This document shows, piece after piece, positions 1 through 6,915 of a stretch of DNA of 22,280 nucleotides. This DNA comes from JACDAN01 sp035535195. Lineage in GTDB: Bacteria; Actinomycetota; Thermoleophilia; Gaiellales; Gaiellaceae. Made by a program: the position numbers and the translations under genes. The notes below the pieces were generated by a model. The model saw only the letters and a list, made by a program, of their open reading frames with translations. It ran no database searches and had not been told where the DNA came from. Every line of letters begins with the position of its first letter. The first letter of the stretch is position 1. The stretch is from NCBI GenBank assembly GCA_035535195.1, contig DATLQK010000007.1, positions 1 to 22,280 of the forward strand, in the 5' to 3' direction.

Positions 1-1
1 G

Positions 2-1339
2 AAGTTCACCGACCTGCTCGGCACCTGGCAGCACATGACGCTGCCCGTGTCGGCGTTCGACGAGTCCGCCTTCGACGAGGGCCTCGGTTTCGACGGCTCT
101 TCGATCCGCGGCTGGCAGGGGATCTCCGAGTCGGACATGCTCCTGATGCCGGACGCGTCGAGCGCGATCCTCGATCCGTTCACCGAGGCGCCGACGCTCT
201 CGCTCGTGTGCGAGATCGCCGACCCGATCACGCGGGAGCCTTACGCGCGCGACCCGCGTGGCGTCGCGAAGCGTGCCGAGGCCTACCTCGAGAGCACGGG
301 GATCGCGGACACGGCCTACGTCGGGCCGGAGTGCGAGTTCTTCGTCTTCGACGAGGTCTCGTACGAGCTCAACACCAACACGTCGCACTACCTGGTCGAC
401 TCGGCCGAGGGCCACTGGAACTCGGGCAAGCCCGGGCTCGGCTACACGGTTCGGGAGAAGGAAGGCTACTTCCCGCCGGCGCCGCACGACACGCTCCACG
501 ACCTCCGCAGCCGGATCGTCCTGACGCTCGAGCGGCTGGGGATCCCGTGTGAGTTCCACCATCACGAGGTCGCCTCCGGCGGGCAGTGCGAGGTCGACTT
601 GCGCTACGGCTCGCTCACCCGCATGGCGGATCAGGTCATGGCCTACAAGTACGTGGTCAAGAACATCGCCCGAGCGGCCGGGAAGACGGCGACCTTCATG
701 CCGAAGCCGATCTTCGGCGACAACGGCTCGGGCATGCATACGCACCAGTCCCTCTGGAAGGAGGGCACGCCGCTGATGGCGGACAAGTCCGGCTACGCAG
801 GCCTCTCGAAGCTGGCCCGCGGGTACATCGGCGGCCTCCTGGCCCACGCGCCGGCGCTGCTCGCCTTCTGCGCGCCGACGACGAACTCCTACCGGCGGTT
901 GGTGCCGGGCTACGAGGCCCCGGTCAACCTCGTTTACTCGCAGCGGAACCGCTCGGCCTGCATCCGGATCCCGATGTACTCGGACTCGCCGAAGGCGAAG
1001 CGGGTCGAGTTCCGGTGCCCGGACGCCGCGGCCAACCCGTACCTTGCCTTCGCGGCGATGCTGATGGCGGGGATCGACGGGATCGAGCGCGAGCTCGACC
1101 CGGGTGCGCCGGCCGACTTCGACCTCTTCGAGGAGACCGGAGCCGAGATCCCGCAGGTGCCGGGCTCGCTGGCCGAGGCGCTCGACGCGCTCGAGGCCGA
1201 CCACGCGTTCCTTACGAAGGGCGGCGTCTTCAGCGAGGAGCTGATCCGGACCTGGATCGACTACAAGCGCGAGAACGAGGTCGACCTCGTACGGCTTCGC
1301 CCACACCCCGCTGAGTTCTCGCTGTATTACGACTGCTAG
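2..1339 (+). CDS. glnA: Type I glutamine synthetase, 5' end truncated by window
   Basis: Makes glutamine from glutamate, ammonia and ATP in the cytoplasm. The reading frame is open from base 2, so about 20-25 N-terminal residues lie outside the window; the first internal ATG (base 35) is not the start because the preceding codons already match the family (KFTDLLGTWQH). Visible hallmarks are GFDGSS, GPECEFF, the HHHEVASGGQCE metal/substrate segment, GDNGSGMHTHQSLW, NRSACIRIP and the C-terminal RPHPAEFSLYYD. The sequence resembles bacterial GSI-beta enzymes such as mycobacterial GlnA1. The adenylylation motif DLYE reads DLFE (Phe codon at 1127-1129), and the loop after it is about three residues shorter, so covalent control by GlnE is unlikely. 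It leads a nitrogen operon; the next gene starts 2 bases after its stop. The identity is certain; the regulatory consequence is inferred. Confidence 0.97.
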   Translation, partial: KFTDLLGTWQHMTLPVSAFDESAFDEGLGFDGSSIRGWQGISESDMLLMPDASSAILDPFTEAPTLSLVCEIADPITREPYARDPRGVAKRAEAYLESTGIADTAYVGPECEFFVFDEVSYELNTNTSHYLVDSAEGHWNSGKPGLGYTVREKEGYFPPAPHDTLHDLRSRIVLTLERLGIPCEFHHHEVASGGQCEVDLRYGSLTRMADQVMAYKYVVKNIARAAGKTATFMPKPIFGDNGSGMHTHQSLWKEGTPLMADKSGYAGLSKLARGYIGGLLAHAPALLAFCAPTTNSYRRLVPGYEAPVNLVYSQRNRSACIRIPMYSDSPKAKRVEFRCPDAAANPYLAFAAMLMAGIDGIERELDPGAPADFDLFEETGAEIPQVPGSLAEALDALEADHAFLTKGGVFSEELIRTWIDYKRENEVDLVRLRPHPAEFSLYYDC

Positions 1340-1341
1340 GC

Positions 1342-1818
1342 GTGCAGTTGAGGGCGCTGACGCGCGACGACTGGCCGGCGGTGAAGGCGATCTTCGAGCA
1401 GGGGATCGCAGGCGGGCAGGCCACGTTTGAAACCGAGGCTCCCGCCTGGGTCGCTTGGGATACGGCGCACCTGGAGGGCCACCAGCTGGTGGCCCTCCAG
1501 GGCGGTGAGGTGCTCGGCTGGGCGGCCCTCGCGCCGGTGTCGGAGCGCGGCTGCTACGCCGGTGTGGCCGAGGACAGCGTGTACGTCGCCGACTCGGCCC
1601 AGGGGCGCGGCGTCGGCCAAACGCTCCTCGAGCAGCTGATCGCTGGAGCCGAGGCGGACGGCTTCTGGACGATCCAGGCCGGGATCTTTCCGGAGAACGT
1701 CGCCTCGGTCGCGCTGCACAAGCGCTGCGGGTTCTGCGTCGCGGGGCTCCGGGAGCGGATCGGGCAACTGCACGGCGTCTGGCGGGACGTCGTCCTGATG
1801 GAACGGAGGTCGGCGTGA
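1342..1818 (+). CDS. GNAT N-acetyltransferase, phosphinothricin/methionine-sulfoximine type
   Basis: A 158-residue acetyl-CoA-dependent N-acetyltransferase of the Pat/MnaT (YncA) group. Visible family marks are FETEAP near residue 30, the acetyl-CoA loop AQGRGVG, the PENVASVALHKRCGF segment, and the C-terminal motif with GVWRDVVLMERR. Members acetylate phosphinothricin, methionine sulfoximine or methionine sulfone, and the first two are glutamine synthetase inhibitors. The start is GTG at 1342, 2 bases after the glnA stop, with no Shine-Dalgarno, so translation is probably coupled to glnA. The 3' end overlaps the P-II gene by 4 bases (GTGA). Its position inside a glnA-amt operon suggests protection of GS or metabolism of a related amine, but the actual substrate cannot be read from the sequence. 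Family assignment is firm. Confidence 0.9.
   Translation: MQLRALTRDDWPAVKAIFEQGIAGGQATFETEAPAWVAWDTAHLEGHQLVALQGGEVLGWAALAPVSERGCYAGVAEDSVYVADSAQGRGVGQTLLEQLIAGAEADGFWTIQAGIFPENVASVALHKRCGFCVAGLRERIGQLHGVWRDVVLMERRSA
1805..1809 (+). promoter_or_regulatory. Ribosome binding site for the P-II gene
   Basis: GGAGG lies 5 bases before the GTG start at 1815, inside the end of the acetyltransferase gene. It is one of the few clear Shine-Dalgarno sequences in the window. It supports the GTG start that overlaps the upstream stop codon. Confidence 0.6.
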
Positions 1819-2165
1819 TCAAAGTGGAGGCTGTCGTCCTGCGCGAGCGCGTCGAGACGGTGATCGACGCGGTCGAGGAACAGACGGGCCATGTCGGGGT
1901 CACGGTGGTCGAGGCGATCGGCCACGGGCGCCAGCGGGGGATCACCCATGAGTACCGCGGCCGGATCTTCGAGTCGAGGTTTCTCCCGAAGGCGCTCCTC
2001 ACGTTCGTCGTGGCGGACGAGATCGCCGGCACGGTGGTGGACGCAGTCGCCGACGCCGCCCGGAGCGGCGGGGAGTCGGGCGACGGGATCGTCTGGACGA
2101 CGCCCGTCTACAACGTCACGCACACCCGCACCGGCCTGCGGCTCGAGGCGGTGGAGCGCGTATGA
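1815..2165 (+). CDS. glnB: Divergent P-II family nitrogen regulator
   Basis: A 116-residue PII-type trimeric signalling protein, about the usual length (112). Conserved parts are the GRQRG start of the T-loop (Gln40), YRG (47-49), FLPK with Lys59 (2-oxoglutarate site), the B-loop GDG and the C-loop RTG. Several key residues differ from GlnB/GlnK: the uridylylation Tyr51 equivalent is Phe52; the B-loop is longer by one residue and its nucleotide-binding Lys90 equivalent is Ile; the Arg101 equivalent is His103, while Arg103 is kept as Arg105. It lies between glnA and amt, overlapping the acetyltransferase (GTGA) and amt (ATGA), so its natural partner is probably this Amt channel. The family is clear. 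Loss of covalent modification and altered ATP/ADP binding are inferred from these substitutions. Confidence 0.88.
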   Translation: MIKVEAVVLRERVETVIDAVEEQTGHVGVTVVEAIGHGRQRGITHEYRGRIFESRFLPKALLTFVVADEIAGTVVDAVADAARSGGESGDGIVWTTPVYNVTHTRTGLRLEAVERV

Positions 2166-3559
2166 CGACGAAGGAGCTCGCAATCGCGGCGAGCACGGTC
2201 TGGGTGATCGTCGCCGCGATTCTCGTCATGTTCATGCAGGCCGGCTTCGCCTTCCTCGAGGCGGGGCTGACCCGGATGAAGAACGCCGGCCACATCGCGG
2301 CGAAGAACGTGCTCGTGCTCGGGATCGCCTCGCTCGTCTACTACCTGGTCGGCTACGGGATCGCCTTCGGGGACGGCGGGAACGGGCTCGTCGGCGGCTC
2401 CGGCTTCGTGCCCTCCTCCGAGACGCTGCTCGCGATCGGCGCCTCGCCCTTCAGCTGGTTCGGCTCGATCCCGGCCGGCGCCGGCTACATGTTCCAGGTC
2501 GTCTTCGCCGCCGTCTCGCTCGCGATCGTCTGGGGGGCCATGGCCGAGCGGACGAAGCTCTACGTCTACTTCCTCTTTGGGGTCGTCTTCACGCTCGTCT
2601 ACTCCGTCGTCTCCCACTGGATCTGGCACCCGGACGGCTGGCTTTTCGCGCTCGGGATGCAGGATTTCGCGGGCTCGACGGTCGTCCACTACCAGGGTGC
2701 GCTCGCGGCGCTCGCCGGGGCGCTTCTGCTCGGGCCGCGGATCGGGAAGTTCGACGAGCAGGGGAAGCCGAACGCCATTCCCGGTCACAACATGGCCTAC
2801 GTCACGCTCGGCGTGCTGATCCTCTGGTTCGGCTGGTTCGGGTTCAACCCCGGCTCGACGCTCGGCGTCGTCACCGGCGATCGCGTCGGCTACTTCGCCT
2901 ACGTTGCGCTGACCACGAACGTCGCTGCCGCCGCTGGCGCGATCGGCGCAGTCACGGTCTCCTGGCTCGTACTGCACAAGCCCGACCTCTCGATGATGTT
3001 GAACGGGGTGATCGCGGCCCTGGTGGCAGTGACCGCCGCAGCGGGGTTCGTCGCGCCCTGGGCTGCGATCGTGATCGGCCTCGTGGCCGGCGCGATCGCG
3101 GTCACCGGCGTGCTGCTCGTCGAGCGGATCCGGATCGACGACCCGATCGGCGCGGTTGCCGTCCACGGGATGGCCGGCGTCTGGGGCACGCTCGCGACCG
3201 GGATCTTCGCGGTGCCTGCGCTGGCGGAGAACCTCGCTACCGGTCAGGGCGGGCTCTGGTACACGGGCAGCTTCCATCAGCTCGGCACGCAGGCCCTCGG
3301 GCTCCTTGCGGTCGGCATCTTCACCTTCAGCGCTTCCTTCGGCGCCCTGTGGGCGATGAAGCTCGCGTGGGGGATCCGCGTCGAGCCCGAGGTCGAGACC
3401 GCCGGCCTGGACGTCTCCGAGCACGGCATGTGGGGCTATCCCGAGTTCTACATCCCGGTCCCGGGCGGCTACGGCACGGAATCGCACGGACATCTACTCG
3501 GCAACGGCCATCACCACCACCCCATGCCCAGTCCCGCCCTCTCGGAGGAGGCCGCATGA
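2162..3559 (+). CDS. amt: Ammonium transporter Amt
   Basis: A 465-residue inner-membrane ammonium channel with the usual 11-helix pattern; it starts directly with the first helix and has no cleaved signal. The pore twin histidines are His176 (in VVHYQG) and His335 (in AVHGMAG). Other family marks are AGFAFLEAGL near residue 27, MQDFAGSTVVH and GFNPGS (227-232). The cytoplasmic tail keeps GLDVSEHG, the region that docks P-II in AmtB-GlnK, then extends into a His-rich stretch (HGHLLGNGHHHH, 442-453). Its ATG overlaps the P-II stop (ATGA) with GTGGAG 5 bases upstream, the classic P-II/Amt pairing. Its own stop overlaps the start of a tiny cysteine-containing gene. Probably expressed for ammonium scavenging with glnA. 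Confidence 0.95.
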   Translation: MTTKELAIAASTVWVIVAAILVMFMQAGFAFLEAGLTRMKNAGHIAAKNVLVLGIASLVYYLVGYGIAFGDGGNGLVGGSGFVPSSETLLAIGASPFSWFGSIPAGAGYMFQVVFAAVSLAIVWGAMAERTKLYVYFLFGVVFTLVYSVVSHWIWHPDGWLFALGMQDFAGSTVVHYQGALAALAGALLLGPRIGKFDEQGKPNAIPGHNMAYVTLGVLILWFGWFGFNPGSTLGVVTGDRVGYFAYVALTTNVAAAAGAIGAVTVSWLVLHKPDLSMMLNGVIAALVAVTAAAGFVAPWAAIVIGLVAGAIAVTGVLLVERIRIDDPIGAVAVHGMAGVWGTLATGIFAVPALAENLATGQGGLWYTGSFHQLGTQALGLLAVGIFTFSASFGALWAMKLAWGIRVEPEVETAGLDVSEHGMWGYPEFYIPVPGGYGTESHGHLLGNGHHHHPMPSPALSEEAA

Positions 3560-3693
3560 CCCCCAAGACCTGCACCTGCGAGCGCCCGGTCCCGATCGAG
3601 CGAAGCGAGCGGAAGGGCACGTCGCGCACCGAGTGCGCGCGCTGCGGCCTGCCCGTGCCGCTCGCGATGCGTCCGCCCGGCCGGGTGGCCTAG
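3556..3693 (+). CDS. Tiny four-cysteine protein coupled to amt, possible zinc ribbon
   Basis: A 45-residue basic protein whose ATG overlaps the amt stop as ATGA. Its cysteines are Cys6, Cys8, Cys27 and Cys30 (CxC followed 18 residues later by CxxC), arranged like a small treble-clef or zinc-ribbon site. I do not recognise a named family. In favour of a real gene are the same 4-base coupling used at the two upstream junctions, the ordered Cys pairs, and the neatly positioned stop that overlaps the convergent cupin gene within CTAG. Against it are its shortness and lack of other evidence. A metal-binding or regulatory role next to the His-rich Amt tail is speculation. Confidence 0.5.
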   Translation: MTPKTCTCERPVPIERSERKGTSRTECARCGLPVPLAMRPPGRVA

Positions 3694-4223
3694 CTCGGCA
3701 GCCAGCCGTCGCGGTACAGCGACGGCTGCGACTCGGGCCAACTCGCCTGGGTCTCCTCGGCGCCGTGTCGCGCCGCGACCTCGTTCGCCGGGTACTCGCC
3801 GTACGGTCCGAAGGCCTGGTTCTCCCGCGAGCTCATGGCGACAAGGACGCACGGCCCGTCCCCGGCACCAATGAGCACGTGCTCGGTCTTGGGTGGGCAG
3901 TGGACGAAGTCCCACTGCTTCAGCGGCCGCTCTTGCCCTTCCACGATCAGCAGGGCCTCTCCCTGGATCACGAGGAACGCTTCCGCCTCGGTCTCCCAGT
4001 GGTAGGTCGAGTTCAGCTCGCCGGGCTCGAGGACGGCCAGTTGGACGCCGAGCATCGGGAAGAGCGTGTCGGCCTCCCACTCCGTCTTGCCGGTGAAGCT
4101 CACGCTCTGCCGGCCGGGGCGGGCGTTCCAGCGCGCGTCGCGCGCGTTGAGGACGAACCAGCCGGCGGTGGCCGGAACCCGCCCTGTGTCGGTCTGCCTC
4201 AGCTCGGCCTCGGGGACATCCAT
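3690..4223 (-). CDS. Cupin-domain protein
   Basis: A 177-residue single-domain cupin. The beta-barrel motifs are visible: motif 1 runs from GELNSTYHWE to the Gly of VIQG (about residues 68-87), and motif 2 is the PPKTEH region (about 114-119). The usual HxH pair of motif 1 reads HxE, while motif 2 keeps its His, so metal binding by a His/Glu set is plausible but altered. No catalytic role can be assigned; such proteins often bind sugars or small metabolites. ATG start at 4223, 9 bases after the SIMPL-domain gene and probably cotranscribed with it. The 3' end overlaps the convergent four-cysteine gene by 4 bases. Confidence 0.85.
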   Translation of the reverse strand: MDVPEAELRQTDTGRVPATAGWFVLNARDARWNARPGRQSVSFTGKTEWEADTLFPMLGVQLAVLEPGELNSTYHWETEAEAFLVIQGEALLIVEGQERPLKQWDFVHCPPKTEHVLIGAGDGPCVLVAMSSRENQAFGPYGEYPANEVAARHGAEETQASWPESQPSLYRDGWLPS

Positions 4224-4232
4224 GTTGGATGT

Positions 4233-4925
4233 CTAGCTGATCGCGAAGGTGACCGTGACCGAGGCGGCGATCACGTCGCGTCCCGCCTCGATCGGGGCCG
4301 CCGAGTCGCGCTCGGCGAGCATCGGCATGTACTCGCCGCCGGACTGCGGCTCCTCGGTGATGGCGGTGACCTTGCCGAGCGAGACGCCGGCGGCCTCGGC
4401 GAGCGCCTCGGCGCGGTCGTGGGCATCCGCGTACGCGACCTTGAGCGCCTTCGCTTCGAGCCCGGAGCGATTCGCGCGCGTGAGCGACGGCCCATAGACC
4501 TCGTTCGCGCCTGCCCGTGACGTCGCGTCGAGGACGGCGCCCGCGCGGTCAAGGTCGTGGATGGTGACGCTCACCGAGTTGCGGGCGGCATAGCCACCGT
4601 CGTCGTCGTAGTCACGGCCGACGGAGACATCCTGCGTCTTGATGTCGGCTCGCGCAACGCCGGCGGCCCTCAGGGCGTCGATCACGCGTTGCATCTGCTC
4701 GGAGTTCGACGCGAGCGCAGAGCGCGCGGTCGTGCCGGTCGTGCTGACGCCGAGCGAGAACTCGGCCTCGTTCGGTACCGAGCTGACCTGCCCGGTCCCG
4801 GTGACCGTGATGCCTTCCTGCGGAGTGTCGCTCGCTCCGCTCGCCGCCTCGGGACGGCCGATGCCGACCAGTGCGGCAGCCGCCAGGACGAGCAGCGCCG
4901 CGATAGCGATCCGAATGGCCTTCAT
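4233..4925 (-). CDS. Secreted SIMPL-domain (DUF541) protein
   Basis: A 230-residue exported protein. Residues 1-28 are a signal peptide or lipidless anchor (basic MKAIR, then an Ala/Leu/Val core, with likely cleavage near AAS-GA). The mature part fits the SIMPL/DUF541 fold: ITVTGTGQVSSVPNEAEFSLGV (39-60), a helix with repeated Ala/Leu (RVIDALRAAGV), IKTQDVSVGRDYDDDGGYAARNSVSVTI, then DAHDRAEALAEAAGVSLGKVTAI, ending in SVTVTFAIS. The molecular function of this family is poorly defined; some members are periplasmic stress proteins. It is first in a two-gene minus unit with the cupin gene and divergent from the sulfurtransferase gene, with only 43 bases between the chosen starts. Confidence 0.9.
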   Translation of the reverse strand: MKAIRIAIAALLVLAAAALVGIGRPEAASGASDTPQEGITVTGTGQVSSVPNEAEFSLGVSTTGTTARSALASNSEQMQRVIDALRAAGVARADIKTQDVSVGRDYDDDGGYAARNSVSVTIHDLDRAGAVLDATSRAGANEVYGPSLTRANRSGLEAKALKVAYADAHDRAEALAEAAGVSLGKVTAITEEPQSGGEYMPMLAERDSAAPIEAGRDVIAASVTVTFAIS

Positions 4926-4968
4926 ATCCCGTATACGCCGCAGCCCGGGCCACGGTCACAATCTCCTC
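4926..4968. promoter_or_regulatory. Divergent 43-base intergenic region, SIMPL protein / sulfurtransferase
   Basis: This must hold both promoters if the chosen starts are right. A GTATAC palindrome at 4931-4936 is its only AT-rich element. Read on the minus strand it gives TATACG, 4 bases before the SIMPL gene ATG, which would fit a leaderless promoter. No Shine-Dalgarno sequence precedes either start. Confidence 0.25.
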
Positions 4969-5673
4969 GTGCGCTATCAGTTCGTCGACTGCCGCTGGGA
5001 GCTGGGCAACCCGCGTCGCGGGCGCGAGCTCTATCTCGCCGGCCACATCCCGGGCGCCTCCTTCATCGACGTCGACGAGGACCTTGCGGACCTCTCCCGC
5101 GAGCGTGAGGGACGACATCCGCTGCCGAGTGCGGAACGGTTCGCCGAGGCCGCCGGCCGGGCGGGCATCGGCGGCGGTGTGTTCGTCGTGGCGTACGGGG
5201 AGATGGGCGGCGCCGAGCGGCTCTGGTGGCTGCTCCGGCACTTCGGTCACGATGACTGCGCGGTTCTGCTCGGGGGGATAGACGCCTGGGGCGGGCCGCT
5301 CGCGACCGGCGAGGAGGAGGTCGAGCCGCTGAGGTTCACGCCGCGAGAGCGGACGGGCGACACGATCGGCGCCGGGGAGATTGCCGAGGCGCGGGATGGG
5401 CTGGTGCTCGTCGACGCGCGCCTGGCGCCGAGATGGCGCGGCGAGCAGAACCCGATCGACAAGGTGCCGGGCCGCATTCCGGGTGCACTGAATGCGCCGT
5501 GGAACGAGGAGCCGCCGCCGTTACCCGAGGGGCAGATCGTGGCGTACTGCGGCTCCGGCGTCACGTCCTGCGTCACGATCCACCGGCTCGCGCTCGCCGG
5601 GCGCGATGCGCGGCTCTACCCCGGTTCGTGGAGCCAGTGGGAGACGCTCGACCTCCCGGTCGAGCGCGACTAG
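4969..5673 (+). CDS. Two-domain rhodanese sulfurtransferase
   Basis: A 234-residue tandem rhodanese that transfers sulfane sulfur from thiosulfate or 3-mercaptopyruvate. The N-terminal domain starts at once with YQFVDCRWELG, followed by the family signature GHIPGASFIDVD (25-36). Its active-site position is Tyr76 (AYGEMGG) instead of Cys, as is usual for the structural N-domain. The C-terminal domain has VDAR (148-151), GRIPGALNAPW (168-178) and the catalytic loop with Cys194 (CGSGVTS). I chose GTG 4969; an in-frame ATG at 4915 would add 18 residues but would overlap the SIMPL gene by 11 bases. No Shine-Dalgarno is seen. The stop lies in a CTAG shared with the convergent DUF2199 gene. Thiosulfate and mercaptopyruvate specificity cannot be separated. 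Confidence 0.9.
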   Translation: MRYQFVDCRWELGNPRRGRELYLAGHIPGASFIDVDEDLADLSREREGRHPLPSAERFAEAAGRAGIGGGVFVVAYGEMGGAERLWWLLRHFGHDDCAVLLGGIDAWGGPLATGEEEVEPLRFTPRERTGDTIGAGEIAEARDGLVLVDARLAPRWRGEQNPIDKVPGRIPGALNAPWNEEPPPLPEGQIVAYCGSGVTSCVTIHRLALAGRDARLYPGSWSQWETLDLPVERD

Positions 5674-6173
5674 TCCGCGTGCACGTTGAGCTCGGCGATC
5701 TCGAGCACCCGCTGCTGCGAGATTCCCTCCCGCTGCTCGTCGATCAGCGGGTGGTCGCCGTCGTCGTGAAGCACGAACGAGGGTCGCTTCTCCAGTTCAT
5801 CGGTGATCACGTCGAGTGCGAGGTTCAGCGTTTCCGGATAGCCAACGAGTGAGTTGGAGAGCCAGCCGAAGTAGGGCGGTTCCTCCGTTCTCGCCGGTTC
5901 GTCCCAGAGGCCATAAACGCGGTCGAAGGACTTCTTGCTCAGCGAGGACCACACGCCGTAGCCCAGGGACTCGCCCGTCTCGGGGATCGGCACGTAGAGG
6001 ACGCCGCGGATGAAGTAGTTCTGCTCCCGGGCGTCGTCGGTCCAGACGCAGAGGTCGTCCGAGAGCCAGTCCCCCTTGTGACGTCTGCCGTCCCAGTAGG
6101 CCGGCTTGTCGAACGCCCAGTCGAGCGGTACGCCCTCGTGCTCGGTCCCGCAGCGGCTGCAGGTCCAGCGCAA
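5670..6173 (-). CDS. DUF2199 domain protein
   Basis: A 167-residue protein that opens with a zinc-finger-like CSRCGTEHEG (Cys5, Cys8, His12), then residues typical of DUF2199: WAFDKPAYW (19-27), LCVWTDDAREQNYFIRGVL, and GYGVWSSLSKKSFDRVYGLW. The function of this family is unknown. The start is TTG at 6173, which immediately follows the HNH gene stop (TAG then TTG on the minus strand), so translation is probably coupled; no Shine-Dalgarno is visible. The family match rests on memory of the conserved pattern and is fairly secure. It shares its stop codon within CTAG with the convergent sulfurtransferase. Confidence 0.85.
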   Translation of the reverse strand: MRWTCSRCGTEHEGVPLDWAFDKPAYWDGRRHKGDWLSDDLCVWTDDAREQNYFIRGVLYVPIPETGESLGYGVWSSLSKKSFDRVYGLWDEPARTEEPPYFGWLSNSLVGYPETLNLALDVITDELEKRPSFVLHDDGDHPLIDEQREGISQQRVLEIAELNVHAD

Positions 6174-6692
6174 CTAGGCGGCGGTGGCCTCGCCGAGGTC
6201 GGGCAGGTACGGACGCCAGCCCTCCGGGATCTTCGGCGTCGCGAGGCGGATGTAGAGCACCGGCTGGGGGACCCGGGGCTTGGTGCGCAGCACCATCTCG
6301 ATCTCGTGCAGCAGCCGGTTCCCCTTCTTCAGGTTGCAGGGGGCGCACGATGTGACCACGTTCTCCCAGACGGAGTCGCCGCCACGGCTGCGTGGGACGA
6401 TGTGGTCGAGCGTGAGTCGGCCGCCGGACGTGCCGCAGTAGGCGCAGCGCCAGCCGTCGCGCGCGAACAGGGCTCGCCGCGAGATCTTCCGCTGCACCGT
6501 GCGTGGGACGGAGACGTACGTGACGAGGCGGATCACGTGGGGCCACTGGTAGGTGTCGGTGGCCGAACGGAGCGGTTGCTCGAGCGCCTCGATCACCTCG
6601 GCCTTGCCCTTGAAGACCAGAACGTGCGCACGCCGGACCGAGCACACGTTCAGCGGCTCATAGCTGGCGTTCAGCACGAGAACCTGGGTCAT
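6174..6692 (-). CDS. HNH endonuclease family protein
   Basis: A 172-residue chromosomal HNH protein of the type common in Actinomycetota. It begins with VLVLNASYEPLNV and an N-terminal module, RAHVLVFKGKAEVIE (21-35). The HNH core has two CxxC zinc knuckles (Cys83/Cys86 and Cys116/Cys119) around the catalytic LDHIVPRSRGG (95-105; His97) and Asn111. Such proteins are widespread and single-copy and are not obviously mobile; the substrate is unknown, with nicking or repair suggested for the fold. It is the first gene of a unit with the DUF2199 gene. ATG at 6692 has no Shine-Dalgarno; an inverted repeat and a TACAGT hexamer lie just upstream. Confidence 0.92.
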   Translation of the reverse strand: MTQVLVLNASYEPLNVCSVRRAHVLVFKGKAEVIEALEQPLRSATDTYQWPHVIRLVTYVSVPRTVQRKISRRALFARDGWRCAYCGTSGGRLTLDHIVPRSRGGDSVWENVVTSCAPCNLKKGNRLLHEIEMVLRTKPRVPQPVLYIRLATPKIPEGWRPYLPDLGEATAA

Positions 6693-6915
6693 GGCAGTTC
6701 AAAACTGTACCGGGGACCGTCCCGGACGCCGGCACCAGGAGGGCTCGGCGGAACTACGGCTGTGCCACTGGGCTCCGCTGCTCGCCCCGCGGACAGCGTC
6801 CTCAGTCGCGCCCGTATCGCAGCGGATAGGGGCGCTCCTTGCGTCCTTGCCGCGAAACGACTATCGAACCCCTATGACGGCGAAGTTCCCCCAATCCCTC
6901 CTAGGATCTTCGGCC
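6693..6915. promoter_or_regulatory. Divergent intergenic region, HNH gene / DUF4446 gene
   Basis: This 223-base gap holds promoters for both directions. On the HNH side are a perfect inverted repeat CAGTT-CAA-AACTG at 6695-6707 and a second dyad GGGAC-C-GTCCC near 6713-6723, both candidate operators. On the plus side, TTGCGT (6839-6844), 17 bases, then TATCGA (6862-6867) is a weak sigma70-like promoter candidate for the DUF4446 gene. I see no convincing small gene or structured RNA here. Confidence 0.35.
6704..6709 (-). promoter_or_regulatory. Candidate -10 element of the HNH gene
   Basis: TACAGT on the minus strand, 11 bases before the ATG, overlapping the inverted repeat at 6695-6707. It fits the TANNNT rule for actinobacterial -10 elements and predicts a leader of only a few bases. 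There is no recognisable -35. Confidence 0.35.

Noticed and set aside
2108..3493. 461-codon minus-strand open frame opposite amt
   Set aside because: Asp/Glu/Arg/Gly-biased antisense shadow of a clearly functional Amt gene; no domain is recognisable.
1891..3555. Long Arg-rich plus-strand open frame across P-II and amt
   Set aside because: It is a shadow frame of GC-rich amt with a low-complexity Arg/Ser/Gly composition. Only its last 45 codons (3556-3693), with their own coupled ATG and Cys pairs, are retained as a gene.
6174..6692. HNH gene as part of a mobile intron, phage or restriction system
   Set aside because: No intron, terminase, methylase or inverted-repeat context; the full-length protein matches the chromosomal HNH family common in Actinomycetota.
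6693..6915. Riboswitch or small RNA in the largest intergenic gap
   Set aside because: Only short dyads are visible; no conserved riboswitch core or strong terminator-like stem was recognised.
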